NCBI RefSeq assembly: GCF_000816845.1
Contig: NZ_CP006877.1
Span: 3,105,501 to 3,169,500, forward strand
DNA: 64,000 nt
Reading direction: 5' to 3'
Origin: Rhizobium gallicum bv. gallicum R602sp
GTDB lineage: Bacteria > Pseudomonadota > Alphaproteobacteria > Rhizobiales > Rhizobiaceae
Shown here: positions 1-8,916 of the stretch, in pieces
Numbering within the stretch: the stretch's first letter is position 1
Layout of the letters: the number at the start of each line of letters is the position of its first letter
Notes under the pieces: generated by a model
What the model was told of the DNA's origin: nothing
Seen by the model: only the letters and a program-made list of their open reading frames with translations
The model's database searches: none
Translations under genes and position numbers: made by a program

Positions 1-661
1 AGGCAACGTTATCGAGAAGGCCGTGCTTCCTGAACTGATCGACAAAGAACTTTTCCGTGTAAGACAGATTGGAACGGGAGAAGGAGATTATCCTCTCCTG
101 TTTCAGATCGCCCATTGTGACCTTCTCTGCTTCTGCCAGCGCGCTGCCCGCCGGTACGGCCAGGAAATACCGTTCATTGGCGATGCTCTGCCAGCGCAGC
201 GACCCGATGTTTTCAACCGGCCTGATGAAACCCAGGTGCACACGACCTTTTTCGATGTCGCGAACAATCGCATCGGTGGAGCCGCTGCTGATATGGATCT
301 GGATATCGGGAAATCGCTTGCCGAGCCTGGTTAGAAACTGTGGAAGGACACCGAACGTTGCGGGATAGATTGTGCCGATCGTGATCCTGTCGACATCCTT
401 GCCGGCAACGGCTTTGACGACAGAGGAGCTGTTTTCGACCTCTTGCAGGATACGGATGGACCGCTCGTAGAAGACTTCGCCGGCTTTCGACAGCTGAACT
501 CGGCGAGTTGAGCGTATGAGGAGCTGAACTCCGATCTCCTTTTCGAGCGTCTGGATTTGAAGGCTGAGGGCTGGTTGCGCCATGGACAACATTGCTGCCG
601 CCCGGCCGAAGTGCAATTCCTCAGCTAACGTTGCGAAACATCTGATCTGACGCAGTTCCAT
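1..661 (-). CDS. LysR-family transcriptional regulator (partial, 3' end outside window)
   Basis: The minus strand reads 220 residues without a stop and runs off the left edge. It begins at the ATG at 661 (M-E-L-R-Q-I). The N-terminal 60 residues are a typical LysR winged helix: FATLAEELHFGRAAAMLS followed by QPALS and then QTLEKEIG. The rest is the start of a periplasmic-binding-protein-like effector domain. LysR proteins usually have about 300 residues, so the last quarter is missing. It faces away from the genes to its right and could control them, but the target is not shown. Family assignment is secure; ligand unknown. Confidence 0.9.
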   Translation of the reverse strand, partial: MELRQIRCFATLAEELHFGRAAAMLSMAQPALSLQIQTLEKEIGVQLLIRSTRRVQLSKAGEVFYERSIRILQEVENSSSVVKAVAGKDVDRITIGTIYPATFGVLPQFLTRLGKRFPDIQIHISSGSTDAIVRDIEKGRVHLGFIRPVENIGSLRWQSIANERYFLAVPAGSALAEAEKVTMGDLKQERIISFSRSNLSYTEKFFVDQFRKHGLLDNVA

Positions 662-830
662 TCGCCATCCTCATCTGCGCGTGCCTCCGGGTACCGGTCG
701 TAATTCGGTTGCGCACGCCCTAGATCATCGATTAATGGCGCCTGAAGATCAATCCGCTGTTTTTTAATAACGCATTTCCTATAATTTCCAGTAGTAGACG
801 GCGAATCGTCTTTGGCCTATCGATGAACCC
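662..830 (+). promoter_or_regulatory. Intergenic region with a possible -10 box before the NTase-HEPN gene
   Basis: The gap between the divergent LysR gene and the NTase-HEPN gene holds TATAAT at 780-785 on the plus strand. The -35 position (757-762, ctgttt) is poor. The gap would also have to hold the LysR promoter. This is a weak prediction based on the -10 match only. Confidence 0.25.
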
Positions 831-1742
831 ATGCGATCGTCCTTGGAACATCTGCCGGAAGAAAAGCAGCGCGAGCTTGCCCGCGTCGTTGCGATCATCC
901 ATGAAGAGTTCGCCGACGCGCTATCAGGCACGTCTGCCACCTTCAAGAAGCGCGGTCGGATCTTAAAAATCATTTTGTTTGGTTCGTATAGCCGCGGCAC
1001 CTGGGTCGACGAGTCGCACACGATGAAGGGCTACCGCTCCGACTATGACATCCTGGTGATCGTCAATTCCAAGCAGCTGACTGAACCGCAATATTGGGAC
1101 AAGGCGACAGACCGACTGCTGTGGGACAAGGACGTGAAAACGCCGGTCGGGCTGATCGTTCATGGCGCCAGGGAGGTGAACAACTTCCTGGCCGACGGCC
1201 AGTATTTCTTCGTCGACATTCTGCGCGAAGGCATCGTGCTCTACGAGCTCGACGACCGGCCGCTGGCCGAACCAAGAAAACTCTCGGTCGTCGATGCACT
1301 GAGGGTGGCCAGGGAGCATTTCGAGGACCGCCTGCCTCAGGCTGAGACGTTTGCTAAAGGCGCCTTGTTTTTTGTCAGTCTAGGAAGGCATAAGGAAGCA
1401 GCCTTTTTGCTCCACCAGGCTGTCGAAACTGCCTATTCCTGTTTGCTTCTGACGCTGACGAATTACAGCCCTCCCTCGCACAATCTGAAATTCCTGCGGG
1501 GGCTGGCGGAAGACCAGGATCGCCGGTTGATCGACGCTTGGCCACGTGATCAGCACCGCTATGCCGCCTGGTACAACATACTCAACGAAGCCTATGTGAA
1601 GGCGCGCTACTCGAAGCACTTCGAGATCACCGAAGAGGCGCTAGGCTGGCTACTTGAGCGAACGGAGCATCTCCATCAAACTATCGCGGCCATTTGCAGC
1701 GAGCATTTGGCTGAATTGGAGCGCGCAACTGTTGGCAGCTGA
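831..1742 (+). CDS. Nucleotidyltransferase fused to HEPN domain
   Basis: A 303-residue protein. Residues 45-130 look like a minimal nucleotidyltransferase: GSYSRG at 51-56 and a DYD pair at 71-73 supply the usual nucleotide and metal ligands. Residues about 150-290 are helical and HEPN-like, with RYSKH at 259-263. HEPN RNases usually have R-x4-6-H, so R-x3-H here is slightly short. In MNT/HEPN toxin-antitoxin pairs the two domains are separate proteins; here they are joined. Fused forms are known in rhizobia but their substrate is not established. It stands alone, with no partner gene next to it. Confidence 0.75.
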   Translation: MRSSLEHLPEEKQRELARVVAIIHEEFADALSGTSATFKKRGRILKIILFGSYSRGTWVDESHTMKGYRSDYDILVIVNSKQLTEPQYWDKATDRLLWDKDVKTPVGLIVHGAREVNNFLADGQYFFVDILREGIVLYELDDRPLAEPRKLSVVDALRVAREHFEDRLPQAETFAKGALFFVSLGRHKEAAFLLHQAVETAYSCLLLTLTNYSPPSHNLKFLRGLAEDQDRRLIDAWPRDQHRYAAWYNILNEAYVKARYSKHFEITEEALGWLLERTEHLHQTIAAICSEHLAELERATVGS

Positions 1743-1936
1743 CCGCTACGCCAATGGCGCCGCTACCACAAGCAAGTAACCGGCATAATTTTTACTTCAC
1801 CTTAGGCGGGAAATGATTTAAGATTCAACTTAATCGACATGCGGGATGCATGTGCTTCCGGACGATGCGATTCGACTTCGCTGTGAGAACCGTCCGGCCA
1901 CATTTTCCTTGCGCCGGGCTCTCACAGGAGAGTCTC

Positions 1937-2185
1937 ATGTCGAAGCTATTGGAACATAACCCAGACCCGTCAAACGGGGCGGATATGCAGCATGACGTCG
2001 CGGTCGCGGCGGCCGTAGAACTTGCTATGGAATTCTACGGCTGCGATGCGGTAACCGCCGCGGCGAAGCGCGCCATCGAGGCAAGGCACCTCGAGCGCGA
2101 AAGCCACTTCCGGTTCTGGGTGAATGTCTTCAAATCCCTAAAATCCAACCCACACCTGGTCGCGGAAATCTGCCGCTCGGACTGA
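1937..2185 (+). CDS. Small hypothetical protein (82 aa)
   Basis: The start at 1937 is chosen because ACAGGAG lies directly upstream (1924-1930). A longer reading from 1850 has no such site. The product is acidic at its N-terminus, then has an alanine-rich helical centre (AVAAAVELAMEFYG) and a basic, aromatic C-terminal half. There is no signal peptide or membrane segment. I do not recognise the family. It lies between the NTase-HEPN gene and the transporter operon without obvious connection to either. Confidence 0.55.
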   Translation: MSKLLEHNPDPSNGADMQHDVAVAAAVELAMEFYGCDAVTAAAKRAIEARHLERESHFRFWVNVFKSLKSNPHLVAEICRSD

Positions 2186-2317
2186 CGATGCGGCTGCATA
2201 GCCGCTTGACGTCGCCGCGCCGTCGAGGACGCCGAGCGCCGTTTCAGCGCGCGCTTCGACGGCCCGACGTACACGGTTCCATCCGCGTTGCTCCGCACCC
2301 CCGCGGCGAAAGTAACG

Positions 2318-2344
2318 CCATTGATATGGATTTCATATCAATGG
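2318..2344. promoter_or_regulatory. Perfect inverted repeat upstream of the ABC importer operon (candidate operator)
   Basis: Two perfect 11-base arms (CCATTGATATG at 2318-2328 and its complement at 2334-2344) are separated by five bases. A block ATATTGGAAAT follows at about 2353. The same octamer ATTGATAT with its complement, and the same ATATTGGAAAT block, occur at 6278-6311 in front of the dioxygenase gene. The position 75 to 100 bases before the first importer gene fits an operator. Confidence 0.6.
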
Positions 2345-2420
2345 CCACGAAACAATATTGGAAATTTCCCAATCGCCCGGCGCAATGTCGCCGGATCGAG
2401 AACTATCAAAGGGAACAGCC

Positions 2421-3458
2421 ATGAAATTTTCAACTCTCACCGCGACCGCGCTCCTCTCAATGGCGTTGGCTACATCCGGCAGCGCCGAAACGCTCGTCGT
2501 CAACAGTTACGGCGGCCCCTACGAAAAGATCATCCGCGAACGGATCATTGAACCCTTCGAGGTAAAGTTCGGCATAGACGTGCTTTACGATGCGGTCGGC
2601 TCGGCGTCGCAAGATTACGCGAAGATCAAGGCCACCGGCGCACGGCCCGGCTTCGACGTCGTCGTCATGACCGCCTCGCAATCTCTCGATGGATGCAAGG
2701 AAGGCCTCCTGGAGAAACTTACGCCGGAGACAGTTCCCAATCTTGCACGCCTATCGCCAGCGATTGCAGCCGTCGCCGGGCCCTGCGGCGCCGTTCACGA
2801 GGTGCAGTACCTCTCGCTGCTCTACCGCAAGGACAAGCTGCCAGAAGCGCCGGATTCCTGGTCCGCGCTTCTCGACGAGAACCTCAAAGGAAAGATCATC
2901 CTGCCAACCTTCCAGAACATCATGGCCGCCTACCTGATGGAGGTCCTCTCGGTCGCCAATGGTGGCGACCTGCTCGACAACGTCGAACCCGGCTTTGCCG
3001 CCATGGCAAAACTTGCCAAACAATCGATCGGTTTTGAACAGTCCTCCTCGGTCATGGAAACCTACATCAAGGACGGCCAGGTCTGGGCCATGCCTTTCTG
3101 GAATGGGCGGGCCCAGCTTCTGGCCGATAGCGGACTGCCCGTCGACTACGTTCTACCGAAGGAAGGGTCGATTCCCCTTGTCGCCACTCTGAACATCCCC
3201 AAGGACGCCGAGAACCGGCAGGCGGCACTTAGGTTCGTGAATTTCTTTCTCGAAAAGACGAGCCAGGAGGCGTGGGTTACGGGGTACAAGGTCGGAAGCG
3301 CAAGGACGGATATCGACGTTCCCGCCGACATCCGCGCCAAGCAAATCACCACTGAGGCCGATCTGAAGGCGCTCCTTTTGCCCGATCTCGGCGCGGTCGC
3401 CACGCGCTTGTCAGCGTGGGGCAAACGCTGGGAACGCGACGTCGTCGCAGCTGAGTGA
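2421..3458 (+). CDS. ABC transporter periplasmic binding protein, PotD-like (family 1)
   Basis: A 345-residue secreted binding protein. Residues 1-23 form a signal peptide (MKFSTLTATALLSMALATSG, cleavage after SAE). The mature start LVVNSYGGPYE is typical of the spermidine/putrescine-type binding proteins. The start at 2421 is preferred because AAAGGGA lies just upstream and it puts the signal peptide at the N-terminus; the reading frame is open further upstream. It is the first gene of a four-gene importer operon, 8 bases before the first permease. The ligand cannot be told from sequence; polyamine-type importers also carry other cationic or opine-like compounds. Confidence 0.88.
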   Translation: MKFSTLTATALLSMALATSGSAETLVVNSYGGPYEKIIRERIIEPFEVKFGIDVLYDAVGSASQDYAKIKATGARPGFDVVVMTASQSLDGCKEGLLEKLTPETVPNLARLSPAIAAVAGPCGAVHEVQYLSLLYRKDKLPEAPDSWSALLDENLKGKIILPTFQNIMAAYLMEVLSVANGGDLLDNVEPGFAAMAKLAKQSIGFEQSSSVMETYIKDGQVWAMPFWNGRAQLLADSGLPVDYVLPKEGSIPLVATLNIPKDAENRQAALRFVNFFLEKTSQEAWVTGYKVGSARTDIDVPADIRAKQITTEADLKALLLPDLGAVATRLSAWGKRWERDVVAAE

Positions 3459-3466
3459 GGTGGGTC

Positions 3467-4348
3467 ATGGCGACGATTGCTTTCTCCACTCCGCAAAGGC
3501 CTACACGCATCGCCTTTCCCTTCAAGGTGTTTCTGCCGTTATCACTGCCGTCGATCGTGTTGCTCCTGTTCTTCGCAGCCCCAATGGGTCTGATGCTCGG
3601 CCTCAGCTTTCAGGACCAGGAGACCGGCACCTTCACGTTGGCGAGCTATGGCCGCTTCTTTGGCGACGAGCTTGTGCTTGCGGGCCTCGGACGCACCGTC
3701 GTGATGTCGGGATTGGTCGCCATTTCCGTGACGATCCTGGCCTATCCCCTCGCCTATTATCTCGCACGCTCGACATCACGCTGGCGAACGCTTGTCTTTG
3801 CTCTTGCCATCGCCCCTGAGCTGGCAGGCGTGGTGCTTCGGACCTATGGCTGGCTTGTCATTCTCGAAGATCGGGGCTTTATCAATTCAGCATTGATTTG
3901 GACGGGCGTGATTTCCGAGCCCTTGCCTCTGTCGAAAAACCTGTTCGGTGTCGTGGTGGGGCTGACGCATGTGATCCTGCCATTTGGCGTCCTTTCCCTG
4001 CTCACAAGCCTCCAGGGCATCAACCCAAATCTGGAAAAATCGGCTCAGATTCTTGGCGCCTCACGACTTGCAGTGATCCGCCACATCGTCCTGCCGCTCT
4101 CTGTGCCGGGAATCGTAAGCTCCCTCCTGATCGCCTTTACGATGGCGGCAAGCGCCTACGCCACCCCGGCCCTCCTCGGCGGTGCTGCCTTCAAGGTTAT
4201 GGCAACAATGGTCTACGAGCAGGTGCTCTTCTACATCGACTGGTCCTTTGCGGCGGTCATGGCCAACGTCCTTCTCGCCATGATGCTGATCTCGGCTTTT
4301 GTCGGATCGAGGCTCGAATCCCGCCTTCAACAGAAACTTCACCTGTAG
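3467..4348 (+). CDS. ABC transporter permease, PotB-like
   Basis: A 293-residue inner-membrane permease with about six hydrophobic spans. The EAA loop that contacts the ATPase is seen late in the protein (KSAQILGASRLAVIRHIVLP). The ATG at 3467 follows GAGGTGGG; an in-frame GTG at 3455 lies inside the previous gene and has no better site. It would form a heterodimeric channel with the next gene product. Substrate not known. Confidence 0.88.
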   Translation: MATIAFSTPQRPTRIAFPFKVFLPLSLPSIVLLLFFAAPMGLMLGLSFQDQETGTFTLASYGRFFGDELVLAGLGRTVVMSGLVAISVTILAYPLAYYLARSTSRWRTLVFALAIAPELAGVVLRTYGWLVILEDRGFINSALIWTGVISEPLPLSKNLFGVVVGLTHVILPFGVLSLLTSLQGINPNLEKSAQILGASRLAVIRHIVLPLSVPGIVSSLLIAFTMAASAYATPALLGGAAFKVMATMVYEQVLFYIDWSFAAVMANVLLAMMLISAFVGSRLESRLQQKLHL

Positions 4349-4363
4349 TCTCGGGAGGCTTCA

Positions 4364-5167
4364 ATGAGCCGATTGCTCACTATTCTGTTCAGGGCATCGC
4401 TGATTGCAATTCTTGCATTCATCACCTTGCCGCTCTTGGTCGTTGTTGCAGCGTCCTTCAGCCCCACGTCGGCCGTCACCTTCTGGCCGGGCGATTGGAC
4501 ATTTCAGTGGTATCCGGCGCTTCTGGAAAGTCGTTGGCTTGATCCCTTTCTGCTTAGTGCAGAGCTCGCGATCATCGTCAGTCTCGCAAGCGGTCTGCTT
4601 GGCGTCCTTGCAGCCTACAGCGTCGCTTATCAGAAATGTCCGGGCCATGCTGCCATCATGTCGTTCCTGTTGTCGCCGATGGCTGTGCCACAGATCGTCA
4701 AGGGTGTTGCGATTGTTCTCTTCCTTTCGTCGGCTGGCCTTTACAAGCTGCTCGGGACACCGGGGCTCGTCATGGCCCACATCGTCCTCACCATGCCATA
4801 TGTCATGCGCATGGCGGCGACCGCGATGTTCAATTTCGACAAGCGGCTAGATCGGGCCGCCTGTATTCTTGGCGCGGGTCCGCTCCAACGGATCAGATAT
4901 GTGCTTCTGCCGCTGATCCGCTCCGGCCTGTTCTCAGGCATGACCTTCGCCTTCATCATTTCGTTCAATAATATACCGTTGTCTGTCTTTCTCGTGCGGC
5001 CCGGCCAGACGACGCTCCCGATCGCCGTCATCAATCATCTCGAATACAGCCTGGACCCAGTGCTTGCGGCCGTGAACGTCGCATCGCTCCTCTTCGTCCT
5101 CGGCACGATCATCCTTTTCGAAAAGATCGGCGGGTTCTCCGCGCATTTCCATGGGGGTAGCAAATGA
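4364..5167 (+). CDS. ABC transporter permease, PotC-like
   Basis: A 267-residue second permease with six predicted membrane spans and an EAA-type loop (RAACILGAGPLQRIRYVLLP). A strong ribosome site TCGGGAGG lies 7 bases before the ATG. The gene ends inside the start of the ATPase gene (ATGA overlap at 5164-5167), a sign of translational coupling. Partner of the preceding permease. Confidence 0.88.
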   Translation: MSRLLTILFRASLIAILAFITLPLLVVVAASFSPTSAVTFWPGDWTFQWYPALLESRWLDPFLLSAELAIIVSLASGLLGVLAAYSVAYQKCPGHAAIMSFLLSPMAVPQIVKGVAIVLFLSSAGLYKLLGTPGLVMAHIVLTMPYVMRMAATAMFNFDKRLDRAACILGAGPLQRIRYVLLPLIRSGLFSGMTFAFIISFNNIPLSVFLVRPGQTTLPIAVINHLEYSLDPVLAAVNVASLLFVLGTIILFEKIGGFSAHFHGGSK

Positions 5168-6261
5168 GCAACAACGACATCGAGCTTCTTTCTGTCAGCA
5201 AGCAATTCGGCTCCAACTGCATCGTCGACGACATCAACCTTGCCGTTCCAAAAGGCAAGTTTGTAAGCATCCTCGGTCCCTCCGGATGCGGAAAGACGAC
5301 GACGTTGAACATGATCGCCGGATTCGAAAAACCTTCGAGCGGAGAGATCCGCATACGGGGTCGCAACCAGGCAGGAGTCCGGCCGGAGGCTCGCAAGATT
5401 GGGCTCGTCTTCCAGAACTACGCGCTTTTCCCGCACATGACGGTCGCGCAAAATGTCGGTTTTGGCCTCAAAATGCAGGGCAAATCACGTGAAGACATCT
5501 CCGAGGGAGTCGCGCGCGCCTTGAAAAGCGTTCATCTCGAGGGCTTCGAAAAGCGCTATCCCAAAGAGCTGTCGGGCGGTCAGCAGCAGAGAGTGGCGGT
5601 CGCCCGTGCCATTGCGCCCTCTCCCTCTGTCCTGCTTCTCGACGAACCGCTTTCCAACCTCGATTTGAAGCTTCGCGAGGCCATGCGTGTCGAGTTGAAG
5701 GAAATCCAGCAAGAGCTCGGCATGACCTTCGTCTATGTCACGCATGATCAGGAAGAGGCGATGGCCATGTCCGACCGGATCATCGTTATGCAAGGCGGTC
5801 TCGTGGCGCAGGAAGGTTCGCCGGCGGACATCTACAATCAACCGAGAACATCCTTTGTGGCGGACTTCATAGGCAAGTCCAATATCCTGCCGGTTTCGGG
5901 TCTGGATGACACCGCAATCGATGACGCGTGCGTGCGTCTATTGCTCGGAGAAGCAAACCTCCCGATTATCGCCGCTTGGCCGCAGGACCTCGTTCCGGGC
6001 AAGGTCCGGTTCTGTTGCATAAGGCCCGAGGCAGTCAGGCTTGCAGATGCTGCAGGTGCCATGGATGGGCCCGTGAACCTCCTGACGGCATCCGTCCAGA
6101 AGGTCGTTAACCTCGGCGCCTATCTGGAGGCCTGGTTGTCCGTTAATGATAAGACGACGTTAAAGTCCATGATCCGATCCACGCGCATGGACATGCTCGC
6201 TGTTGGCAGTCGCGTTGAACTTGCCATTGCCCATTCCGCGGTCCAGTTGCTCGAGCAATAG
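5164..6261 (+). CDS. ABC transporter ATP-binding protein, PotA-like
   Basis: A 365-residue ATPase. Walker A GPSGCGKT is at 38-45, the Q-loop VFQNYALFP at 82-90, signature LSGGQ at 136-140, Walker B LLLDE at 157-161, and the H-switch in YVTHDQEEAM. The C-terminal 100 residues form the TOBE-type regulatory domain usual in this class. All catalytic residues are intact, so the importer should be functional. It closes the four-gene importer operon; a second inverted repeat follows it. Confidence 0.9.
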   Translation: MSNNDIELLSVSKQFGSNCIVDDINLAVPKGKFVSILGPSGCGKTTTLNMIAGFEKPSSGEIRIRGRNQAGVRPEARKIGLVFQNYALFPHMTVAQNVGFGLKMQGKSREDISEGVARALKSVHLEGFEKRYPKELSGGQQQRVAVARAIAPSPSVLLLDEPLSNLDLKLREAMRVELKEIQQELGMTFVYVTHDQEEAMAMSDRIIVMQGGLVAQEGSPADIYNQPRTSFVADFIGKSNILPVSGLDDTAIDDACVRLLLGEANLPIIAAWPQDLVPGKVRFCCIRPEAVRLADAAGAMDGPVNLLTASVQKVVNLGAYLEAWLSVNDKTTLKSMIRSTRMDMLAVGSRVELAIAHSAVQLLEQ

Positions 6262-6277
6262 ATCGATTAATAACAAT

Positions 6278-6307
6278 CCAATATCAATAACTAATAATTG
6301 ATATTGG
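6278..6307. promoter_or_regulatory. Perfect inverted repeat upstream of the dioxygenase operon (candidate operator)
   Basis: Arms CCAATATCAAT (6278-6288) and ATTGATATTGG (6297-6307) are exact complements with an 8-base AT-rich loop. The core ATTGATAT and the following GGAAAT match the site at 2318. It lies about 70 bases before the TauD-like gene. It could also contribute to termination of the importer operon, but there is no run of T after it. Confidence 0.6.
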
Positions 6308-6377
6308 AAATCTCATCGAACCCTTGGCTACACTTCATGCGATCCCAAGTCCGGGATCTCCTAAAGGAGGCACAAGA

Positions 6378-7247
6378 ATGCTCAACAGAACGAAGGTTTC
6401 CGCGGTCCAGAACTCCAACAATGTCTGCGCCGACATCGTTGGGTTCGACTTCTCCAACTATGACGACAAAGACATTGCCGCAGTCCGGTCATACTGGCTG
6501 CAATACGGCGTTGTCCGCTTTCGTGCAGCACATATCACCGATCAACAGCAGGTGGATTTTTCGCGTCATTTCGGCGAGTTCGTCATCCATCCAAAGCAGT
6601 TGCAGGAAGGCGGACACCCGACGCACCGTGAGATCCTGGTAATCAGCAATGTGATGAAGGACGGCAAGCCAAGCGGCGCGCTCGGTAACAGCGAAGCGAC
6701 CTGGCATACCGATACATGGTTCTATGAACGCCCGCCGGCAGGAGCAATCCTCAGAGCGATCGAAGTCCCCCCTTCCGGAGGTGATACATATTTTCTGTCG
6801 ACCTACCGTGCTTACGAAACGCTTTCGGACGAACTGCGCAAGGCTATCGATGGACGCCAGATCTTCTTCCAGAACGTCTATGACAAAACGGGCAAACTGC
6901 GCCTTGGAAAATCTGCGCCGAAGAGCCGTGATTTTCGCGAGTGGAGCGGCATCGTCCATCCCCTGGTCCGCACCCACGGCGAGACCGGACGCAAGGCTCT
7001 CTACCTAGGCGGCACGTCCGAAGGATCCTGGATCGTCGGCATGCCGCTCGACGAGAGCAGCGATCTGATCACAAAGCTCTGGGAACACGCGACCGGTAGT
7101 GCCGCCGAAGCTTTCATCCAGAAATGGGAGGTCGGCGACATCATGATGTGGGACAACCGCTGCACGATGCATCGGCGCGACTCCTTCGATCCGAACACCA
7201 TCCGCATCATGCATCGGACGACGACCGCCGGCGAACGTCCGATCTGA
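6378..7247 (+). CDS. TauD/TfdA-family Fe(II)/2-oxoglutarate dioxygenase
   Basis: A 289-residue oxygenase. Iron ligands are H110 and D112 (in TWHTDTWF) and H265 (in CTMHRR); R280 or R276 near the C-terminus would hold 2-oxoglutarate. Family members hydroxylate a carbon next to S, O, N or P so that the product falls apart, as in taurine or 2,4-D cleavage. The start at 6378 follows a perfect AAAGGAGG; an upstream in-frame ATG at 6324 lacks one. First gene of a probable operon with the RraA-like and nitrilase-like genes. Substrate not predictable. Confidence 0.88.
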   Translation: MLNRTKVSAVQNSNNVCADIVGFDFSNYDDKDIAAVRSYWLQYGVVRFRAAHITDQQQVDFSRHFGEFVIHPKQLQEGGHPTHREILVISNVMKDGKPSGALGNSEATWHTDTWFYERPPAGAILRAIEVPPSGGDTYFLSTYRAYETLSDELRKAIDGRQIFFQNVYDKTGKLRLGKSAPKSRDFREWSGIVHPLVRTHGETGRKALYLGGTSEGSWIVGMPLDESSDLITKLWEHATGSAAEAFIQKWEVGDIMMWDNRCTMHRRDSFDPNTIRIMHRTTTAGERPI

Positions 7248-7280
7248 GGCAGATGATAGAGACGATCGGAGTTTTGTCGA

Positions 7281-7931
7281 ATGACTGAACCATATCGGAT
7301 GAGAATGCGGCCAAAGGCCATTCCGCAATCATTGCGAACCCTCCTTGCGGAGGTCGAAACCGCAACCATCGGCCATTTTGAATATGTCGGATTCGTCGGC
7401 GCGCTTATCACCCCCGTCTTTCCGGCAAAGGCGATTGGAACGGCGATCACGGTGGCCGCACCAGGCCGCGATGGAACCGTCATTTACAAGGCCATCGATC
7501 TGCTTACCCCGGGAGATGCTCTCGTCATCTCCCGGGTCGATCAGGACGACGTAGCCTGCGTCGGCGGCGGTGTCGTGGCAGCCGCCCGTGCGCGCGGAGC
7601 AGTGGCCGTCATCGTCGATGGACCCTGCACGGACGTCGAAGAGATTCGGGCCAGCCAATTTCCGGTCTGGTGCCGCGGCGTCTCATCCAAGACGACGAGC
7701 CGCCGGCACAAGATCGGCGGCGCCATCAACGTCCCAATTGCGTGTGGTGGCGCAGCCGTCCTGCCAGGCTACGCGGTCCTCGCTGATAACGAAGGCGTCT
7801 TCGTTGCCGAACCCTCGCATATGCGCCGCGTCGCCGACTTTGCTCTCCGACGACAACGGCATTCGCTTCAGCTGCGGCCCCATCTTGAGGCCGGCCATTC
7901 CATCTTCGATTTGGACCAGATCGTGTCATGA
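7281..7931 (+). CDS. RraA-like / HMG aldolase-fold protein with altered active site
   Basis: A 216-residue protein with the RraA fold: GDALVISR, a glycine-rich helix start, then VIVDGPCTDVEEI, GGAINVPIACGGAAVLPGY and ADNEGVFV. Catalytic relatives (4-hydroxy-4-methyl-2-oxoglutarate / 4-carboxy-4-hydroxy-2-oxoadipate aldolases) carry D-G-x-x-R-D; here the arginine position is threonine (DGPCTD), while the metal-binding aspartate is kept. The usual glutamate after the glycine turn is also glycine. It may act on another substrate or not be an aldolase. Its end overlaps the next start by ATGA. Confidence 0.8.
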   Translation: MTEPYRMRMRPKAIPQSLRTLLAEVETATIGHFEYVGFVGALITPVFPAKAIGTAITVAAPGRDGTVIYKAIDLLTPGDALVISRVDQDDVACVGGGVVAAARARGAVAVIVDGPCTDVEEIRASQFPVWCRGVSSKTTSRRHKIGGAINVPIACGGAAVLPGYAVLADNEGVFVAEPSHMRRVADFALRRQRHSLQLRPHLEAGHSIFDLDQIVS

Positions 7932-8872
7932 AAATTTCCCTCATCCAGATGAATTCCCAGCCCGACCGCGATCTCAACCTGCACACTGCCGAGACCCTGA
8001 TGCACCAGGCAATGGAACGCGATAGACCGGATCTCATCGTGCTTCCGGAGCATTTCGACTGGTCTGGGGGAACCGCTCAAGAGAAGCTCGCCGCGGCCGA
8101 CGACATGCCGGGCGGCAAGGCCTATCGAATGTTGCAGGAATTCGCGGCTCGAGAACAGATCTGGATTCACGGCGGAAGTCTGCTCGAAAGGATCGGAGGA
8201 AGTTCAAAGATATATAACACGACGGTGGTTTTCGACCCGAAGGCGCGGGAGGTCGGACGCTACCGCAAAATCCATCTGTTCGACATCGAAGCGCCGGACG
8301 GCAAGATCTATCGTGAATCCGAGACAGTGGCCCCTGGCGATAGACTCTTCATCTACGAAGCGCACGGATACAGGATCGGCTGCGCCATCTGTTACGATCT
8401 TCGTTTCCCCCGACTCTTCGACGCGCTTGCTAGTGCGGGTGTCGATGTCGTCATTCTACCAGCAGCCTTTACGCTGCAAACGGGCAAGGACCATTGGGAA
8501 GTACTCTGCCGTGCGCGTTCTATCGAACTCCAGGCCTATTTCGTCGCCTGCGGACAATGGGGTGGCTATGTAGCAGCGAATGGGGAACGGCGTTTCACCT
8601 ATGGCAATTCTCTTGTCTGTGATCCCTGGGGCCAAGTGATCGCCCGAGCGGCCGACCAAGTCGGCGTGCTTTCTACTCACATCGATCGCACCCGCGTGGC
8701 GGCGGTCCGGGAGCTCATTCCGAGCGCATCGCACAAGACCAGCTTCGAAGGGTTGGCTCGGACGTCCCTCGATTGCGGCATCGCTGGCTCCTGCGATCGT
8801 TCATCGTGTACCGGCAGCCGACGTGGCAGAGCTCCCAATTCTTGCAGTGGCGAGACGACGAGAGATCCCTAG
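7928..8872 (+). CDS. Carbon-nitrogen hydrolase (nitrilase superfamily amidase)
   Basis: A 314-residue protein with the full catalytic triad: E41 (LPEHF), K114 (YRKIHLFD) and C155 (CAICYDLRFP). This matches the omega-amidase / carbamoyl-hydrolase branch, which releases ammonia from an amide or carbamoyl group. It starts inside the stop of the RraA-like gene. The last 35 residues (after about 280) are rich in Arg, Ser and Cys and go beyond the usual end of the family. They overlap the region before the next gene, so a late frameshift is possible. Confidence 0.87.
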   Translation: MKISLIQMNSQPDRDLNLHTAETLMHQAMERDRPDLIVLPEHFDWSGGTAQEKLAAADDMPGGKAYRMLQEFAAREQIWIHGGSLLERIGGSSKIYNTTVVFDPKAREVGRYRKIHLFDIEAPDGKIYRESETVAPGDRLFIYEAHGYRIGCAICYDLRFPRLFDALASAGVDVVILPAAFTLQTGKDHWEVLCRARSIELQAYFVACGQWGGYVAANGERRFTYGNSLVCDPWGQVIARAADQVGVLSTHIDRTRVAAVRELIPSASHKTSFEGLARTSLDCGIAGSCDRSSCTGSRRGRAPNSCSGETTRDP

Positions 8873-8916
8873 ACTTCGCCGTAGCCATCGCCCATCCATT
8901 CAACCGGATACCAAGC

